The notes beneath the pieces were generated by a model. It had not been told where the DNA came from and ran no database searches. It worked only from the letters and a program-made list of their open reading frames with translations. Shown here piece after piece: positions 36,113 to 45,021 of a stretch of DNA of 51,457 nt (its first letter is position 1; each line of letters begins with the position of its first letter). Source of the stretch: Evansella tamaricis (GTDB taxonomy: Bacteria > Bacillota > Bacilli > Bacillales > Salisediminibacteriaceae). The DNA lies in contig NZ_JAHQCS010000163.1 of assembly GCF_019042215.1 (NCBI RefSeq), forward strand, positions 1 to 51,457, read 5' to 3'. The position numbers and the translations under genes were made by a program.

Positions 36113-36865
36113 TTAAAAGAGAGAGGCTTGTAAGTTTTGTGTCTTCTTCCAACTATTTTTTATTTCTTCAATTATCTCCCTCAACTCCGATTCATCCAAG
36201 TAATCCCATAACCTAACACTACCTGTCAAATTAATATATCGTGCAACAAATCTAATATAATCTCTTGATTTAACTTCGTATTCTTCAGTTAACTCTTTTA
36301 AGGAAATTAAAGTTGCCTCTACCATCTTTCGATTTCTACATATTGTAGGAGTTTCAAGTATCATTCTCGCAATATCTTGATCTTGATTCTGAAGCATTAT
36401 ACTTGTTAAATAAAACGGATTCTCAAATTTGGAATTATAAGTGATATGAGCAAACCACCAAAGTCGTGCTAATCCATTACGTGAAAATGGTCTTTCCCTG
36501 AAAAAATACCTGTTTAAGATAAAATTCACAGCTGAACCCATAGTCTCTTCAATGGGCCACCTTTTCCTCATATAGTCCCAATGAGTAATATGAGTCATAA
36601 ATGCCCATATTCTTTCATCAGCTACTTCTGCTAAAGGTAGATGTGATAGCGATTTATAAATTATTGTTGAATTTTCATAATCCAATTTTTCAATATTTAT
36701 TGTCTGTGTTTCTAAAACTAATCTGTTATAGTATAATTCAACTGATTCTTCACCCAACAATTCCTCAAACTCTTCAATAAAAGGTTTATCTACATAATAT
36801 TTATCCAGATTACTTTCAACACTACTCTTCAGTTTGTTTAAATAATTTTCTTTTAACCTATTCAT
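36113..36865 (-). CDS. DUF6339-like protein, third gene of the GHKL triplet
   Basis: 250 residues, helical and aromatic-rich. Conserved-looking blocks are ADERIWAFMTHITHWDYMRK, RNGLARLWWFAHITYN and NPFYLTSIML. These match my memory of DUF6339, a family of unknown function found in variable genomic regions. No catalytic motif is evident. Its ATG overlaps the stop of the preceding gene as ATGA (four bases), so synthesis is coupled. Confidence 0.72.
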   Translation of the reverse strand: MNRLKENYLNKLKSSVESNLDKYYVDKPFIEEFEELLGEESVELYYNRLVLETQTINIEKLDYENSTIIYKSLSHLPLAEVADERIWAFMTHITHWDYMRKRWPIEETMGSAVNFILNRYFFRERPFSRNGLARLWWFAHITYNSKFENPFYLTSIMLQNQDQDIARMILETPTICRNRKMVEATLISLKELTEEYEVKSRDYIRFVARYINLTGSVRLWDYLDESELREIIEEIKNSWKKTQNLQASLF

Positions 36866-37752
36866 ACCTCTTCCTCCTCAGTAACCTCATCATAAATATT
36901 GATAAGCGTATCTAAAGATTTAGATAAAGGATCCTCTAATATTTCTTGAGCTAATAAAATAACTTCTAATTCATCGTATATTTGTGGATCGTATGGATCC
37001 TTATTTTTTTCTTTTATTTTTTCTACTAAAACTTTAAACCACCGACAATCAGAGTAGCCGTCATCAATGCTACCTTCTTCATCATTTAATTCACTACCTA
37101 TTACCTGGAGTGCAGAAGAGATTACAGGTACTCCTATTAAGGAATATAAAATTGGTAGTAGTTCATTATACTCAATTATTGAATTGTAAAGAGAGTAATT
37201 TTTCCCATTCAATTTCACAATTAAACGATTTGATTCAAAAAAAATAGTAAATGGCTTAGCATCATCTTCAGATTTCTCGAATTGTATAATTGATTCGGAT
37301 TTATTCAGTTCTTCTTTATCAATACTTATATTAAAGTCATAACCTACAGCTAAAATGTCGCCCTTGTTAAGGGTAAATGAATAACCTTCAAAATCATTAT
37401 CAAAATCCATATTAGTGTAGTTTTCTATCTTCTTGGTTGCCACAATAAATGTACATACCTCAATACCATTATCAATTTTAGAAGCATCTAAGATTAATTC
37501 TTGAGTTTCTTGTGTTGATGATTCTAGTAATCTAAACTGGGTTTTTGGACATTCAATATGAGTAATATAATTTGCATCACCATTGTTTATTAAATCTAAT
37601 AATCCAATATTATTTAAGCTATGTTTAATAGTTAAAACAATTTTAGTAGACTCAATATTATAGCTAATGTCCGTTTCATAGGATCCTTGTACAAAATCAT
37701 CTGTAAAATCTGCTAGCACTGGATATGGAAAATGTCTTTCTTTAACTTTCAT
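36862..37752 (-). CDS. Unrecognised middle protein of the GHKL triplet
   Basis: About 296 residues. I do not recognise the family. The first two thirds look beta-rich (ISYNIESTKIVLTIKHSLN, FTIFFESNRLIVKLNGKNYS). The last third is helical and very acidic, ending EVTEEEEV. The pattern suggests a structural or adaptor subunit. The ATG at 37752 follows GGAGG and overlaps the GHKL stop by 11 bases; a TTG at 37755 is possible. Overlaps on both sides fix it as the central gene of a three-gene operon. Confidence 0.7.
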   Translation of the reverse strand: MKVKERHFPYPVLADFTDDFVQGSYETDISYNIESTKIVLTIKHSLNNIGLLDLINNGDANYITHIECPKTQFRLLESSTQETQELILDASKIDNGIEVCTFIVATKKIENYTNMDFDNDFEGYSFTLNKGDILAVGYDFNISIDKEELNKSESIIQFEKSEDDAKPFTIFFESNRLIVKLNGKNYSLYNSIIEYNELLPILYSLIGVPVISSALQVIGSELNDEEGSIDDGYSDCRWFKVLVEKIKEKNKDPYDPQIYDELEVILLAQEILEDPLSKSLDTLINIYDEVTEEEEV

Positions 37753-39529
37753 CAACTATAACCTCCAGTGAAGCCCGCAATTTTTCCTCTAATTCAACAC
37801 GAATCGTTTTTTTATCGTTATTATCGAAATTTACTGGACCAATGCGACCATTAGTTATTGGTAATTGTTTATTCATATTTAAATCTAGAGCAGTAATGGG
37901 ATTGGTATCGTAAGATCTAGAATCTTCACCTATGAAATTTAATTTAATCCAACCATCCCCACCCAAATCAGTTCCAATTTTCAAATCATAAATACCTTTA
38001 TTACCACTGACCACTATAGATTTAATTCTAGTTATATTAAGTCTTTTTCTACTATTTGTTCCATTAGAAGTCTTCCTTTTTTTAGTGTTCTTTCTTCTAT
38101 ACTTAGTATTTCCACCTTTACCTTTAGACGCAATTTCTGCTCTACTCTTCTTTTTATTCCTTCTTGCGTTTACTTTAATAGTCTTTGGAATTATACTATT
38201 TTGGTTTTCTTCAATAGAATTTTCTTCTAGTGGTGAATCTTCATTTAAATAGTCTGGTAGGAACTTATTAAACCCTTTAAAATCCAATTTATTCTTTTCA
38301 TGAAATTTATTCATCCCTTTTACAGACTCTCTAACAAATCTCCCTAACTCCTTAATGACTGAATCTGCCAATTTAGGGTCTTCATGCCTTGCAGCTTCCC
38401 ATTTATCATGTGCTGGTGGTTCTGTTTTTCTTAGTAGTTTATTAAGCTCTTGCCCTTGTATAAGAAGAACACCAGAAAATTTTATTCCACCCCTAAACCG
38501 GTCCATGTGAGTAATCTTCATACCTGTGCTTCTAACCATCGCAACTTTTTTTGAAAACTCATCATTCTTTTGTAAATACAACAATACTGTTCCTAACCCT
38601 TTTATATCCTTACTAGTTCGCTCCCCAAAAGTTATTGCAGAAAAATATTCATTAGCATACAAATTTTTATTTATTTTAATGTAACGATCTATTAACATCT
38701 TTAAGTTTGATTTATTAATTGTGACTTTCCCTACTTCAACTATAAGTTTCTCTTCGTAGATTGCTACAAAGAAATTTTCTAGAACTGCCATAATTATTTT
38801 TTCTTCCCATGAGTCATCATTAATAAATCCTGCAACAAAAATATCTGTACCATAATCTTTTCGATCATACCATTTTGGAATTGAATAACTATTAGTTATT
38901 GGCTGAGTATTTTTTTTTAGTCCATAAAATCCAGTCCCACGCGTTTCATTCTCCCCATCAAAATGCGATGCTAATCTTGAAACACCTTGGAAAGCTCGCT
39001 CGTGGTTTTGATTGTATGTATGATAGAAAATTGTTCTTAAGTTTGAACAGGCAAACGGTGCGCTTTTACCAATTCCAAAGGAACCACCTGAACTGCCACC
39101 TTTATTACTAATCCCAATCGATTTAACAAGATTTTCCCAATCACTTGCTTCTTCAGATACTCCTACTAATCCAGTTGTATTAAAATCACTCACTTGAAGG
39201 AATGTAATTTTTTCCGTCTCCAAAATATTAATAGCTTTTTTAAAGAAGTCTTTTGCATTATGGGGTGTTCTTTTATATTCCCTACAAGAATCTAGTGATT
39301 TCAATAAACCTGTTCTATTAGGAAAACTATTTTTATTTATAAAAAATTTTCGAAATAACACTTTAACTGGCTTATTATTAATTTTTCTTGCATCAGTAGA
39401 ATTTTGAATAATTTCTCTTGCTAATGATTCAATTTGATTCCCTCTAAAGCTTTCAACACCAGAGTCATTTAGGCCTTCAGGCTGTCCCCCCTCTGCATTA
39501 ATAGGAAAATACCATCGATACATATTCAA
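37742..39529 (-). CDS. GHKL (Hsp90/MutL-like) ATPase, first gene of the triplet
   Basis: 595 residues. The N-box is AREIIQNSTDA (E39, N43), with a general-base glutamate as in Hsp90/MutL and unlike the MORC protein nearby. The G1-type box is LQVSDFNTTGL (D115). The G2 lid is GGSSGGSFGIGKSAPF (FGIGK 151-155). A basic, lysine/arginine-rich linker (NARRNKKKSRAEIASKG, then KYRRKNTKKRKTSNG) lies around residues 450-495 and could bind nucleic acid. A small beta domain follows. The start is TTG 39529 after GGTGAGG, or ATG 39523. It probably changes conformation on ATP binding to drive its two partners. Confidence 0.82.
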   Translation of the reverse strand: MNMYRWYFPINAEGGQPEGLNDSGVESFRGNQIESLAREIIQNSTDARKINNKPVKVLFRKFFINKNSFPNRTGLLKSLDSCREYKRTPHNAKDFFKKAINILETEKITFLQVSDFNTTGLVGVSEEASDWENLVKSIGISNKGGSSGGSFGIGKSAPFACSNLRTIFYHTYNQNHERAFQGVSRLASHFDGENETRGTGFYGLKKNTQPITNSYSIPKWYDRKDYGTDIFVAGFINDDSWEEKIIMAVLENFFVAIYEEKLIVEVGKVTINKSNLKMLIDRYIKINKNLYANEYFSAITFGERTSKDIKGLGTVLLYLQKNDEFSKKVAMVRSTGMKITHMDRFRGGIKFSGVLLIQGQELNKLLRKTEPPAHDKWEAARHEDPKLADSVIKELGRFVRESVKGMNKFHEKNKLDFKGFNKFLPDYLNEDSPLEENSIEENQNSIIPKTIKVNARRNKKKSRAEIASKGKGGNTKYRRKNTKKRKTSNGTNSRKRLNITRIKSIVVSGNKGIYDLKIGTDLGGDGWIKLNFIGEDSRSYDTNPITALDLNMNKQLPITNGRIGPVNFDNNDKKTIRVELEEKLRASLEVIVDES

Positions 39530-39672
39530 ATTACCTCACCCCAAACTATATAATTATGAAAAAACTACAAATTCTGATAATTTTATAATACCAAAAATTG
39601 TAGATTTTAACATTTAATAATAATTATTGGGTAATTCAGTAGAGAGTACTTCCAATACATTCGTAAATATTG

Positions 39673-42111
39673 TTATTTTTTCCTTCTCTCAAAATACCGA
39701 TGCAACCTATACTCACAAATCTCCTTTGTCCAGCTATACAACGTTTTGTTATATTCCTCAGCCACATCAAACGTCAGTTGGAAAACTCCTTCATCAAATG
39801 CAAGCATCCCCTTAGAACTGCCACTCCATTTGGACATTGGCATATCGGCGATCAATTTAGCTACTTTAGTTTCATCATATTCCCACAACCGTTTTCCTTG
39901 CTTATCGGAGAAGTCTATTCGCTTTCGGTATTCCTTCTCTGTTAAATACTTATGGAAATGTGGAGCTGCTTCCACTGGCGTTACTGAATTCATCCAATCC
40001 TGTATTCCACGGCTCAACATAAAGGATAGGACCACCATTTTATAGCTCTTTGCCATGCCTGTCCGCTCCACTTCCTTGAGCCAATCCTCATATGCTTTAA
40101 AGACTTTCTCTTCATGGTCATTCAATTCTTCCGCCCAATATAAAAATCCCACATATGACTTAAACTCCTGATAATACTCAATTGAGTTGGCATTACCATG
40201 GAGATGTAATTCCAAATACGACGGCCTTCTTCCAATATCCTGCTTAAGTTCGAAATAAGCATGTCGTAGCTGCTCTATCCTCGGCTGCCGTTTCTTTCTA
40301 AGTTCTTGTAATAAATTGACTACACCTAAATCAAAATCTATCAGACAGTTTTCCGGTACTTGCGGCACTAGAGTAGCACTCTTTTTTCGTTCCTCTTCAG
40401 ACTGTGTGTCCAGCAAACTTAATTTATTGTCCGCATTTCGGTAATTCCCAATCAAGTCGATGATCGTACAGTATTCTTTCCCATGAAATAGTCGCAGTCC
40501 TCGTCCCACCTGCTGAGTAAATACCGTTAGAGATTCTGTCGGTCTTACGAATAAGAGAGTATCTAAGGATGGTATGTCTGTTCCTTCATTGAAGAGATCC
40601 ACTGTAAAGATAATCTCTAACTGACCCTGCTCGATCATTCGTAAAGCATCTGACCGGGTGTATTCGCTCCCTTGGGAATGAATGCTCGTTGCCTTAACGC
40701 CTTTTGATTTAAAATAATTTGCAAGAAAATTAGACTGTTTAATAGAAGAGCAAAAACCTAGAGTACGAGTTTGCTTGTAGTTCATCCAGCTTTCGAATAC
40801 CTTGTCAGCCATTTCATCCCTCAGCTGCACTGCCAGTAGTTCCTCTTCATCATATCTAGTACCTAGCCAAGTAATTTGAGAATAATCAGTTTCATCATAT
40901 ACTCCAATGTAGTGAAACGGCGACAACCAGTTTCTCTGAATCGCCTCGATAAAATGTAGCTGATAGGCCACGTTCCCATCACATATACCATAAACATCTT
41001 TACCATCCATCCGGTCTGGAGTTGCTGTAATGCCTAGAAAAAAAGCTGGCTGGAAATAGTCAAGTACCTTCTGATAACTCTTTGCTGCAGCGTGATGTAA
41101 CTCATCCATTACAATTAAGTCAAAGCTGTCCCTTGAAAACTGTTTAAGATGCCTTTCATTAGCTAAAGTGAAGATCGATGCAAACACACAATCCGACGTA
41201 TACTCCTTAAATATGCCGTTATAAATACCAAAGGAACGATTAGGCATTATATTCTGGAAGGACTGTTTCGCTTGGTTTAAGATCTCTTCCCGGTGTGCAA
41301 TGAACATTACCCGTTGGTAGTTTTCAGCGAAGAATCCAGCTAAATACGTTTTTCCAAGGCCAGTAGCCATGACGCACATGGCTTTATCGTAACCCTCATC
41401 CCTCACTGTTTCCAATGCTTCCAACGCTTCTATTTGGGCATGACGTGGTGTAATGGAACCATAGGATTGCTTCGTTTCGATAACTGTTGAGGCTACTTCT
41501 TCCTCCTTTGTTTTAGGAATCATCAATTCTAGTTCCTCAGCCTTCGTCCAGGTTCGAATTAACTCAGGATGTTCACGATGATATTTATTATATAGATTCT
41601 CATATTCTAATATAGTTTCCTCATTTACCGGCACAGTTTGTTCGTGTAGGAACAATTTCATAAACTCAGCTAATGCCTTTTCATATGTAACAATGGAGGC
41701 GCTGGAATCCATCAGTAAACTCCATTCCACACCATGAGTTAATGCTGATCTCGACATGTTGGAAGAGCCAATAATGATGGAGCCATCTTGCTTACCCTGT
41801 TGAAACAAGTAAGCTTTCGGATGGAAGGACTTCCCGTTACTTCTATACAGACGCACTTCTATTTTTTCACTTAGTTGTATTAACTTTTTTAGTGCAGTTG
41901 GCTGGGTTACAAATAAATAATCACCAGTACAAATCTTCACTTCCGCTCCACGATCGATTGCCCTTTTTAACGACTTCTCTAACACCTCCACCCCTGATTT
42001 CATTACAAACGAGGTTAAGATATAAATCGATGAAGCTTTTTCAATCGCTGTGACCAATTCGTCAACCAACGTTTCCGTAATTAATTGTACTTTACTCATC
42101 TTCCACATCAA
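39673..42111 (-). CDS. Phospholipase D-like / SF2 helicase fusion
   Basis: 812 residues. The N-terminal PLD-like nuclease domain (about 1-180) has H97, K99 and N118 in FHPKAYLF and IGSSNMS, one HKD-type half-site. The helicase core (about 215-600) has ATGLGKTYLAG, DELHH, GITATPDRMDG and QQVGRGLR. The C-terminal 200 residues resemble the helical tail of DUF3427-type helicases. It may cut or remodel DNA in restriction-like fashion. It overlaps the MazG-like gene by up to 20 bases; the start is uncertain (TTG 42111, ATG 42108 or ATG 42099). Confidence 0.87.
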   Translation of the reverse strand: MMWKMSKVQLITETLVDELVTAIEKASSIYILTSFVMKSGVEVLEKSLKRAIDRGAEVKICTGDYLFVTQPTALKKLIQLSEKIEVRLYRSNGKSFHPKAYLFQQGKQDGSIIIGSSNMSRSALTHGVEWSLLMDSSASIVTYEKALAEFMKLFLHEQTVPVNEETILEYENLYNKYHREHPELIRTWTKAEELELMIPKTKEEEVASTVIETKQSYGSITPRHAQIEALEALETVRDEGYDKAMCVMATGLGKTYLAGFFAENYQRVMFIAHREEILNQAKQSFQNIMPNRSFGIYNGIFKEYTSDCVFASIFTLANERHLKQFSRDSFDLIVMDELHHAAAKSYQKVLDYFQPAFFLGITATPDRMDGKDVYGICDGNVAYQLHFIEAIQRNWLSPFHYIGVYDETDYSQITWLGTRYDEEELLAVQLRDEMADKVFESWMNYKQTRTLGFCSSIKQSNFLANYFKSKGVKATSIHSQGSEYTRSDALRMIEQGQLEIIFTVDLFNEGTDIPSLDTLLFVRPTESLTVFTQQVGRGLRLFHGKEYCTIIDLIGNYRNADNKLSLLDTQSEEERKKSATLVPQVPENCLIDFDLGVVNLLQELRKKRQPRIEQLRHAYFELKQDIGRRPSYLELHLHGNANSIEYYQEFKSYVGFLYWAEELNDHEEKVFKAYEDWLKEVERTGMAKSYKMVVLSFMLSRGIQDWMNSVTPVEAAPHFHKYLTEKEYRKRIDFSDKQGKRLWEYDETKVAKLIADMPMSKWSGSSKGMLAFDEGVFQLTFDVAEEYNKTLYSWTKEICEYRLHRYFERRKK

Positions 42112-42418
42112 TCAGGAATATCCCCTTCTGAAATCCCCCGCGCTTCACTTCTTTCTCCTGACGTACATGTTCGACGTCTTCCATTGTTTTCCCATGAACT
42201 TTCGCAAGAGAATGAAGGATTTCCAGGATATCTGCCAGTTCTTCTACTGCCGTATCATCTGTTTTGGCACTGAGATATTCTTCCACTTCTTCCCCTAATT
42301 TTGTTCTTAATTCTTTTATGTATTCTGTATTTTCGAGTATTCTAGTTCGGTAGGACTTACCAGTTGCTTCAATAATCATTGGGATCTTATCTCGAACAAG
42401 CTTGTGATAAGTTGGCAT
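42092..42418 (-). CDS. MazG-like nucleotide pyrophosphohydrolase
   Basis: 108 residues. YHKLVRDKIPMII opens the protein, followed by KLGEEVEEYLSA and AVEELADILEIL, the metal-binding ExxE..ExxD array of the all-alpha NTP pyrophosphatase (MazG/HisE) fold. It would hydrolyse a nucleoside triphosphate or modified nucleotide to the monophosphate. The ATG at 42418 follows AAAGGAGA. Its stop overlaps the PLD-helicase start, which links nucleotide clean-up to a DNA-processing enzyme. Confidence 0.85.
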   Translation of the reverse strand: MPTYHKLVRDKIPMIIEATGKSYRTRILENTEYIKELRTKLGEEVEEYLSAKTDDTAVEELADILEILHSLAKVHGKTMEDVEHVRQEKEVKRGGFQKGIFLIDVEDE

Positions 42419-42493
42419 AGACAATTCTCCTTTGCATACTGTATATATTTAACAGTCTATCATAGTATGAGAAAAAGAAGGAGGTTGTTCCTA

Positions 42494-42533
42494 GAAAAAA
42501 AGCCCTAGAAAGAGCTTTCTCTTCATAAGGGCT
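42494..42533 (-). terminator. Terminator of the HIT gene
   Basis: AGCCCT (42501-42506) pairs with AGGGCT (42528-42533), with an inner AGAAAG/CTTTCT hairpin and a run of seven T's on the minus strand. The HIT stop codon lies in the stem. Confidence 0.85.
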
Positions 42534-42897
42534 AGTATTTTTGCTTTTCTGGAATTACGCCTCGAACCCCACCTCTAGGGTCATTCATATCACCGTTATA
42601 TCTTGGGATGAGGTGAACATGGACATGGAAGACCGTTTGTCCAGCTGCTTCACCAGCATTTATCCCAATATTATAGCCATCAGGTTGATACTTTTCATCT
42701 AATAATCTCTTACCTTCTTCAAGTAGTTCATTGAAAGCTTCCCGTTCCTCAAGGGATGTATCAAAGAAATTACTAACATGACGTTTAGGGATGATAAGAA
42801 GGTGACCTTTGTTAACTGGGTATTTGTCAAAAATGGCGAGAGCAAGGTTATTTTCTAACGCAACATCCAATCCATCATTATTACAAAATACACACAT
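42532..42897 (-). CDS. HIT-family nucleotide hydrolase
   Basis: 121 residues. N-terminal CVFC zinc-like pair, the GHLLIIPKRH region, and the catalytic HVHVHLIP triad (HxHxH). HIT enzymes hydrolyse dinucleoside polyphosphates or AMP-linked substrates. It has its own terminator, so it is a separate unit from the MazG-helicase pair 107 bases downstream. HIT proteins are also common housekeeping genes, so a link to defence is only positional. Confidence 0.93.
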   Translation of the reverse strand: MCVFCNNDGLDVALENNLALAIFDKYPVNKGHLLIIPKRHVSNFFDTSLEEREAFNELLEEGKRLLDEKYQPDGYNIGINAGEAAGQTVFHVHVHLIPRYNGDMNDPRGGVRGVIPEKQKY

Positions 42898-42944
42898 ATA
42901 TAATTGATTCCTCCTGATACATTTTACATTTTATTACAAAACTC

Positions 42945-43676
42945 TTATGTAATTGATTCTAAATCCTGTGTATATCTACACTTCGGGAAACTGCTACATC
43001 CGTAGAAATCTCCTCTTTTCCCTTTGCGGATCATGAGTTCCGATCCACAACGTTTGCATAATTCTTTCAATTCTGTGGAATTTGTTAGGTTCACAAGGTT
43101 ACTGGGGACATCTCCCTGAAGTTCTGAAACCATACCTAGTAATTCATCTCTTTCGATTAATCTAACTTTATTAGACCTAGCCAGCTCAATCGCCGCTCCT
43201 GTAAATTCATTATTAGTTACAACCCAAGCTTCTGAAGCATTGTAATAAGCAACCGCTGAAACTGCCTCTTGAACAGCTTTTATTCCTACTCGACTATTAT
43301 ACCTTTTGGCTTGTACTATAATCTTTTTATTATCTTTGATAAGGACAAGATCTGCTCCGTAATCACCGGTAGTTTTTGTCTCTTTAACCTTATAGTCCTT
43401 TTTTTGAAAAAATAATTTTAAATAATATTCAAATTGCACACCAGACATTTTATCTATATCTTGGATTTTCGACCGCTTTATTTTTTTGGTATATTTAATT
43501 TTACGATAAATCAGAAAAATTATTGATAAAACTAAACCGAATCCTGCTAAAACTAATGAGTAAGACAAAGATTTGGTAATCATAAACGAAATTAAAAACA
43601 CTCCAAAACTAGATAATTTCAATACTGTGTCTATAAATTCATCTTCCCTTTTTGCTGCACTCTTTCGTCTGGCCAA
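42945..43676 (-). CDS. Membrane-anchored Mrr-type restriction endonuclease with zinc ribbon
   Basis: 243 residues. Two predicted membrane helices (about 20-36 and 38-57) come first. A restriction endonuclease fold follows (75-180) with D109 in GDYGADLVL and QAK at 122-124 in IIVQAKRY, the Mrr signature. A C-terminal topoisomerase-type zinc ribbon (CKRCG, then YGCSSFPKC) ends the protein. Mrr enzymes act as type IV nucleases on modified DNA. Tethering to the membrane could target incoming DNA. It overlaps no neighbour but lies 47 bases upstream of HIT. Confidence 0.88.
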   Translation of the reverse strand: MARRKSAAKREDEFIDTVLKLSSFGVFLISFMITKSLSYSLVLAGFGLVLSIIFLIYRKIKYTKKIKRSKIQDIDKMSGVQFEYYLKLFFQKKDYKVKETKTTGDYGADLVLIKDNKKIIVQAKRYNSRVGIKAVQEAVSAVAYYNASEAWVVTNNEFTGAAIELARSNKVRLIERDELLGMVSELQGDVPSNLVNLTNSTELKELCKRCGSELMIRKGKRGDFYGCSSFPKCRYTQDLESIT

Positions 43677-44026
43677 AATATCCCACTCCCATTCCTCTTT
43701 GTAATTCTATGATTATATTGCATTCATTCGACACAATCGGCGCCGAACCTGCTATTGATTGTAAAACATGCAATATATCCCCATATCAAAGCACTTAGAA
43801 TCTAGCACTTTATTACTTATTCCATAGAAATCAAAGGCCTATATTTGTAGTTGTATACTTTTGCACAGAGTTTGTAAAAGGTACTGACCCCCAGTCCGGT
43901 AATACTTTATTGTACCGGGGGTCAGTACTCAGGTATATCTTTTATCTTTTATCTCTTAAATAATCTCTATAGTAATCTCTGGTATTGTTCGTTCGTTTTG
44001 AAACATTAAGCTTACGTTTTGTTCAC
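43677..44026. other. Intergenic region with GTACTGACCCCC hairpin
   Basis: Exact 12-base arms at 43881-43892 and 43917-43928, with an inner CCGGTA/TACCGG pair. It belongs to the GC-rich hairpin set. No gene seen in the remaining bases. Confidence 0.65.
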
Positions 44027-44508
44027 TTAGAGAGCTATTCTCTTCCCTTGAATTTTCTTTTCTTTTGGTTCTTTTTTCAGAATTTCCGACACATCCAATT
44101 TATATCCTTTCAAATAATAACCAATAGCGATAAGATCAGCCTGAAGTTTGACAATGTCCACACGGTATTGCTTTGTATGATCCCATTTGAAGCGTGGGTT
44201 GTCTCTCTCCAGTATCCAACCTCGCTTCGTTAATTTTTTCAAATGCTCTCTCATCGTCTTCCGCGAAATGGTCATCATGCACTCCTCCGCAAGCTCATCT
44301 GCTGTTTTGTAGATCCATCCTCTCAACGGCTCCAGGTCAATTCCGTTCCCTCTCTTACACTCTTCTTCGATAAACTGATCAAAATCCCTCACATACTGCT
44401 CCAATAAAGCAGTTGGTTTAACACAATCGCCAGCTTATAGTCCCCTGTTAACACAACGAACTCCTCTTTAGTGACAACACGTTTCCAATTCTCCACAACG
44501 AAACACAT
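44027..44508 (-). pseudogene. Second frameshifted phage replication-type winged-helix gene
   Basis: From ATG 44508 one frame reads KRVVTKEEFVVLTGDYKLAI, then VLNQLLYWS, before a TGA. A shift near 44405 continues with QYVRDFDQFIEEECKRG, GWIYKTADELAEECMM and RGWILERDNPRFKWDHTKQY. It ends at 44027 with a lysine-rich tail. Together about 160 residues, clearly paralogous to the broken gene at 14179-14654. The conserved C-terminal partner gene is absent here. Confidence 0.7.
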
Positions 44509-45021
44509 CCTTTTGTGATTAATGTCCCTCACTATTTAAGTAGAACTTTTTTGCCAAAAAGGGTGTTACAATTTTGTGAATTTTACTTTTTAGTCCATGA
44601 AAAGCTATACACTTCACGAAATTGCCACACTATGAAACTTTCTACCTAAAGAATGTATGGGTAATCCAGGATGGCGCAGTATTTCGATAAACTATGATTG
44701 GCTTGGTCACAGAAGTAGGCAAAAAACTTTCCGTTATACAGATTTTAATAAATTGGGAGATGGATTTTGAAAAAGGATGGTAATCTTTTATACTGCAGTT
44801 CTTTCTTTACTAAAAAAGAAGCCACAAATGAATGTAGCCTCTTCAGTAAGAGTAAATTTTTCCTTAACTAACCCTACAAATTATCCAAGTGATATTATCT
44901 ATATTTTACATTTCCACATAAAAGGGGCAATACTAATTAACCACACCTAATATAAAGAGTGGATTCTTTTATTATTTGTTAAATAATTTGGCAATTTTAA
45001 TTGTTTAATAAAATACAATCA
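44509..45021. other. Intergenic region with a minus-strand terminator
   Basis: A hairpin at 44818-44844 (GAAG-CCACA/TGTAG-CTTC type pairing) has a T-run on the minus strand and could end the methyltransferase transcript. No gene was recognised in about 510 bases. Confidence 0.5.

Noticed and set aside
37742-39529. Chaperone Hsp90 (HtpG) or mismatch repair MutL
   Set aside because: The N-terminal ATP motifs are of that superfamily, but the rest does not show HtpG or MutL features and the operon partners do not fit.
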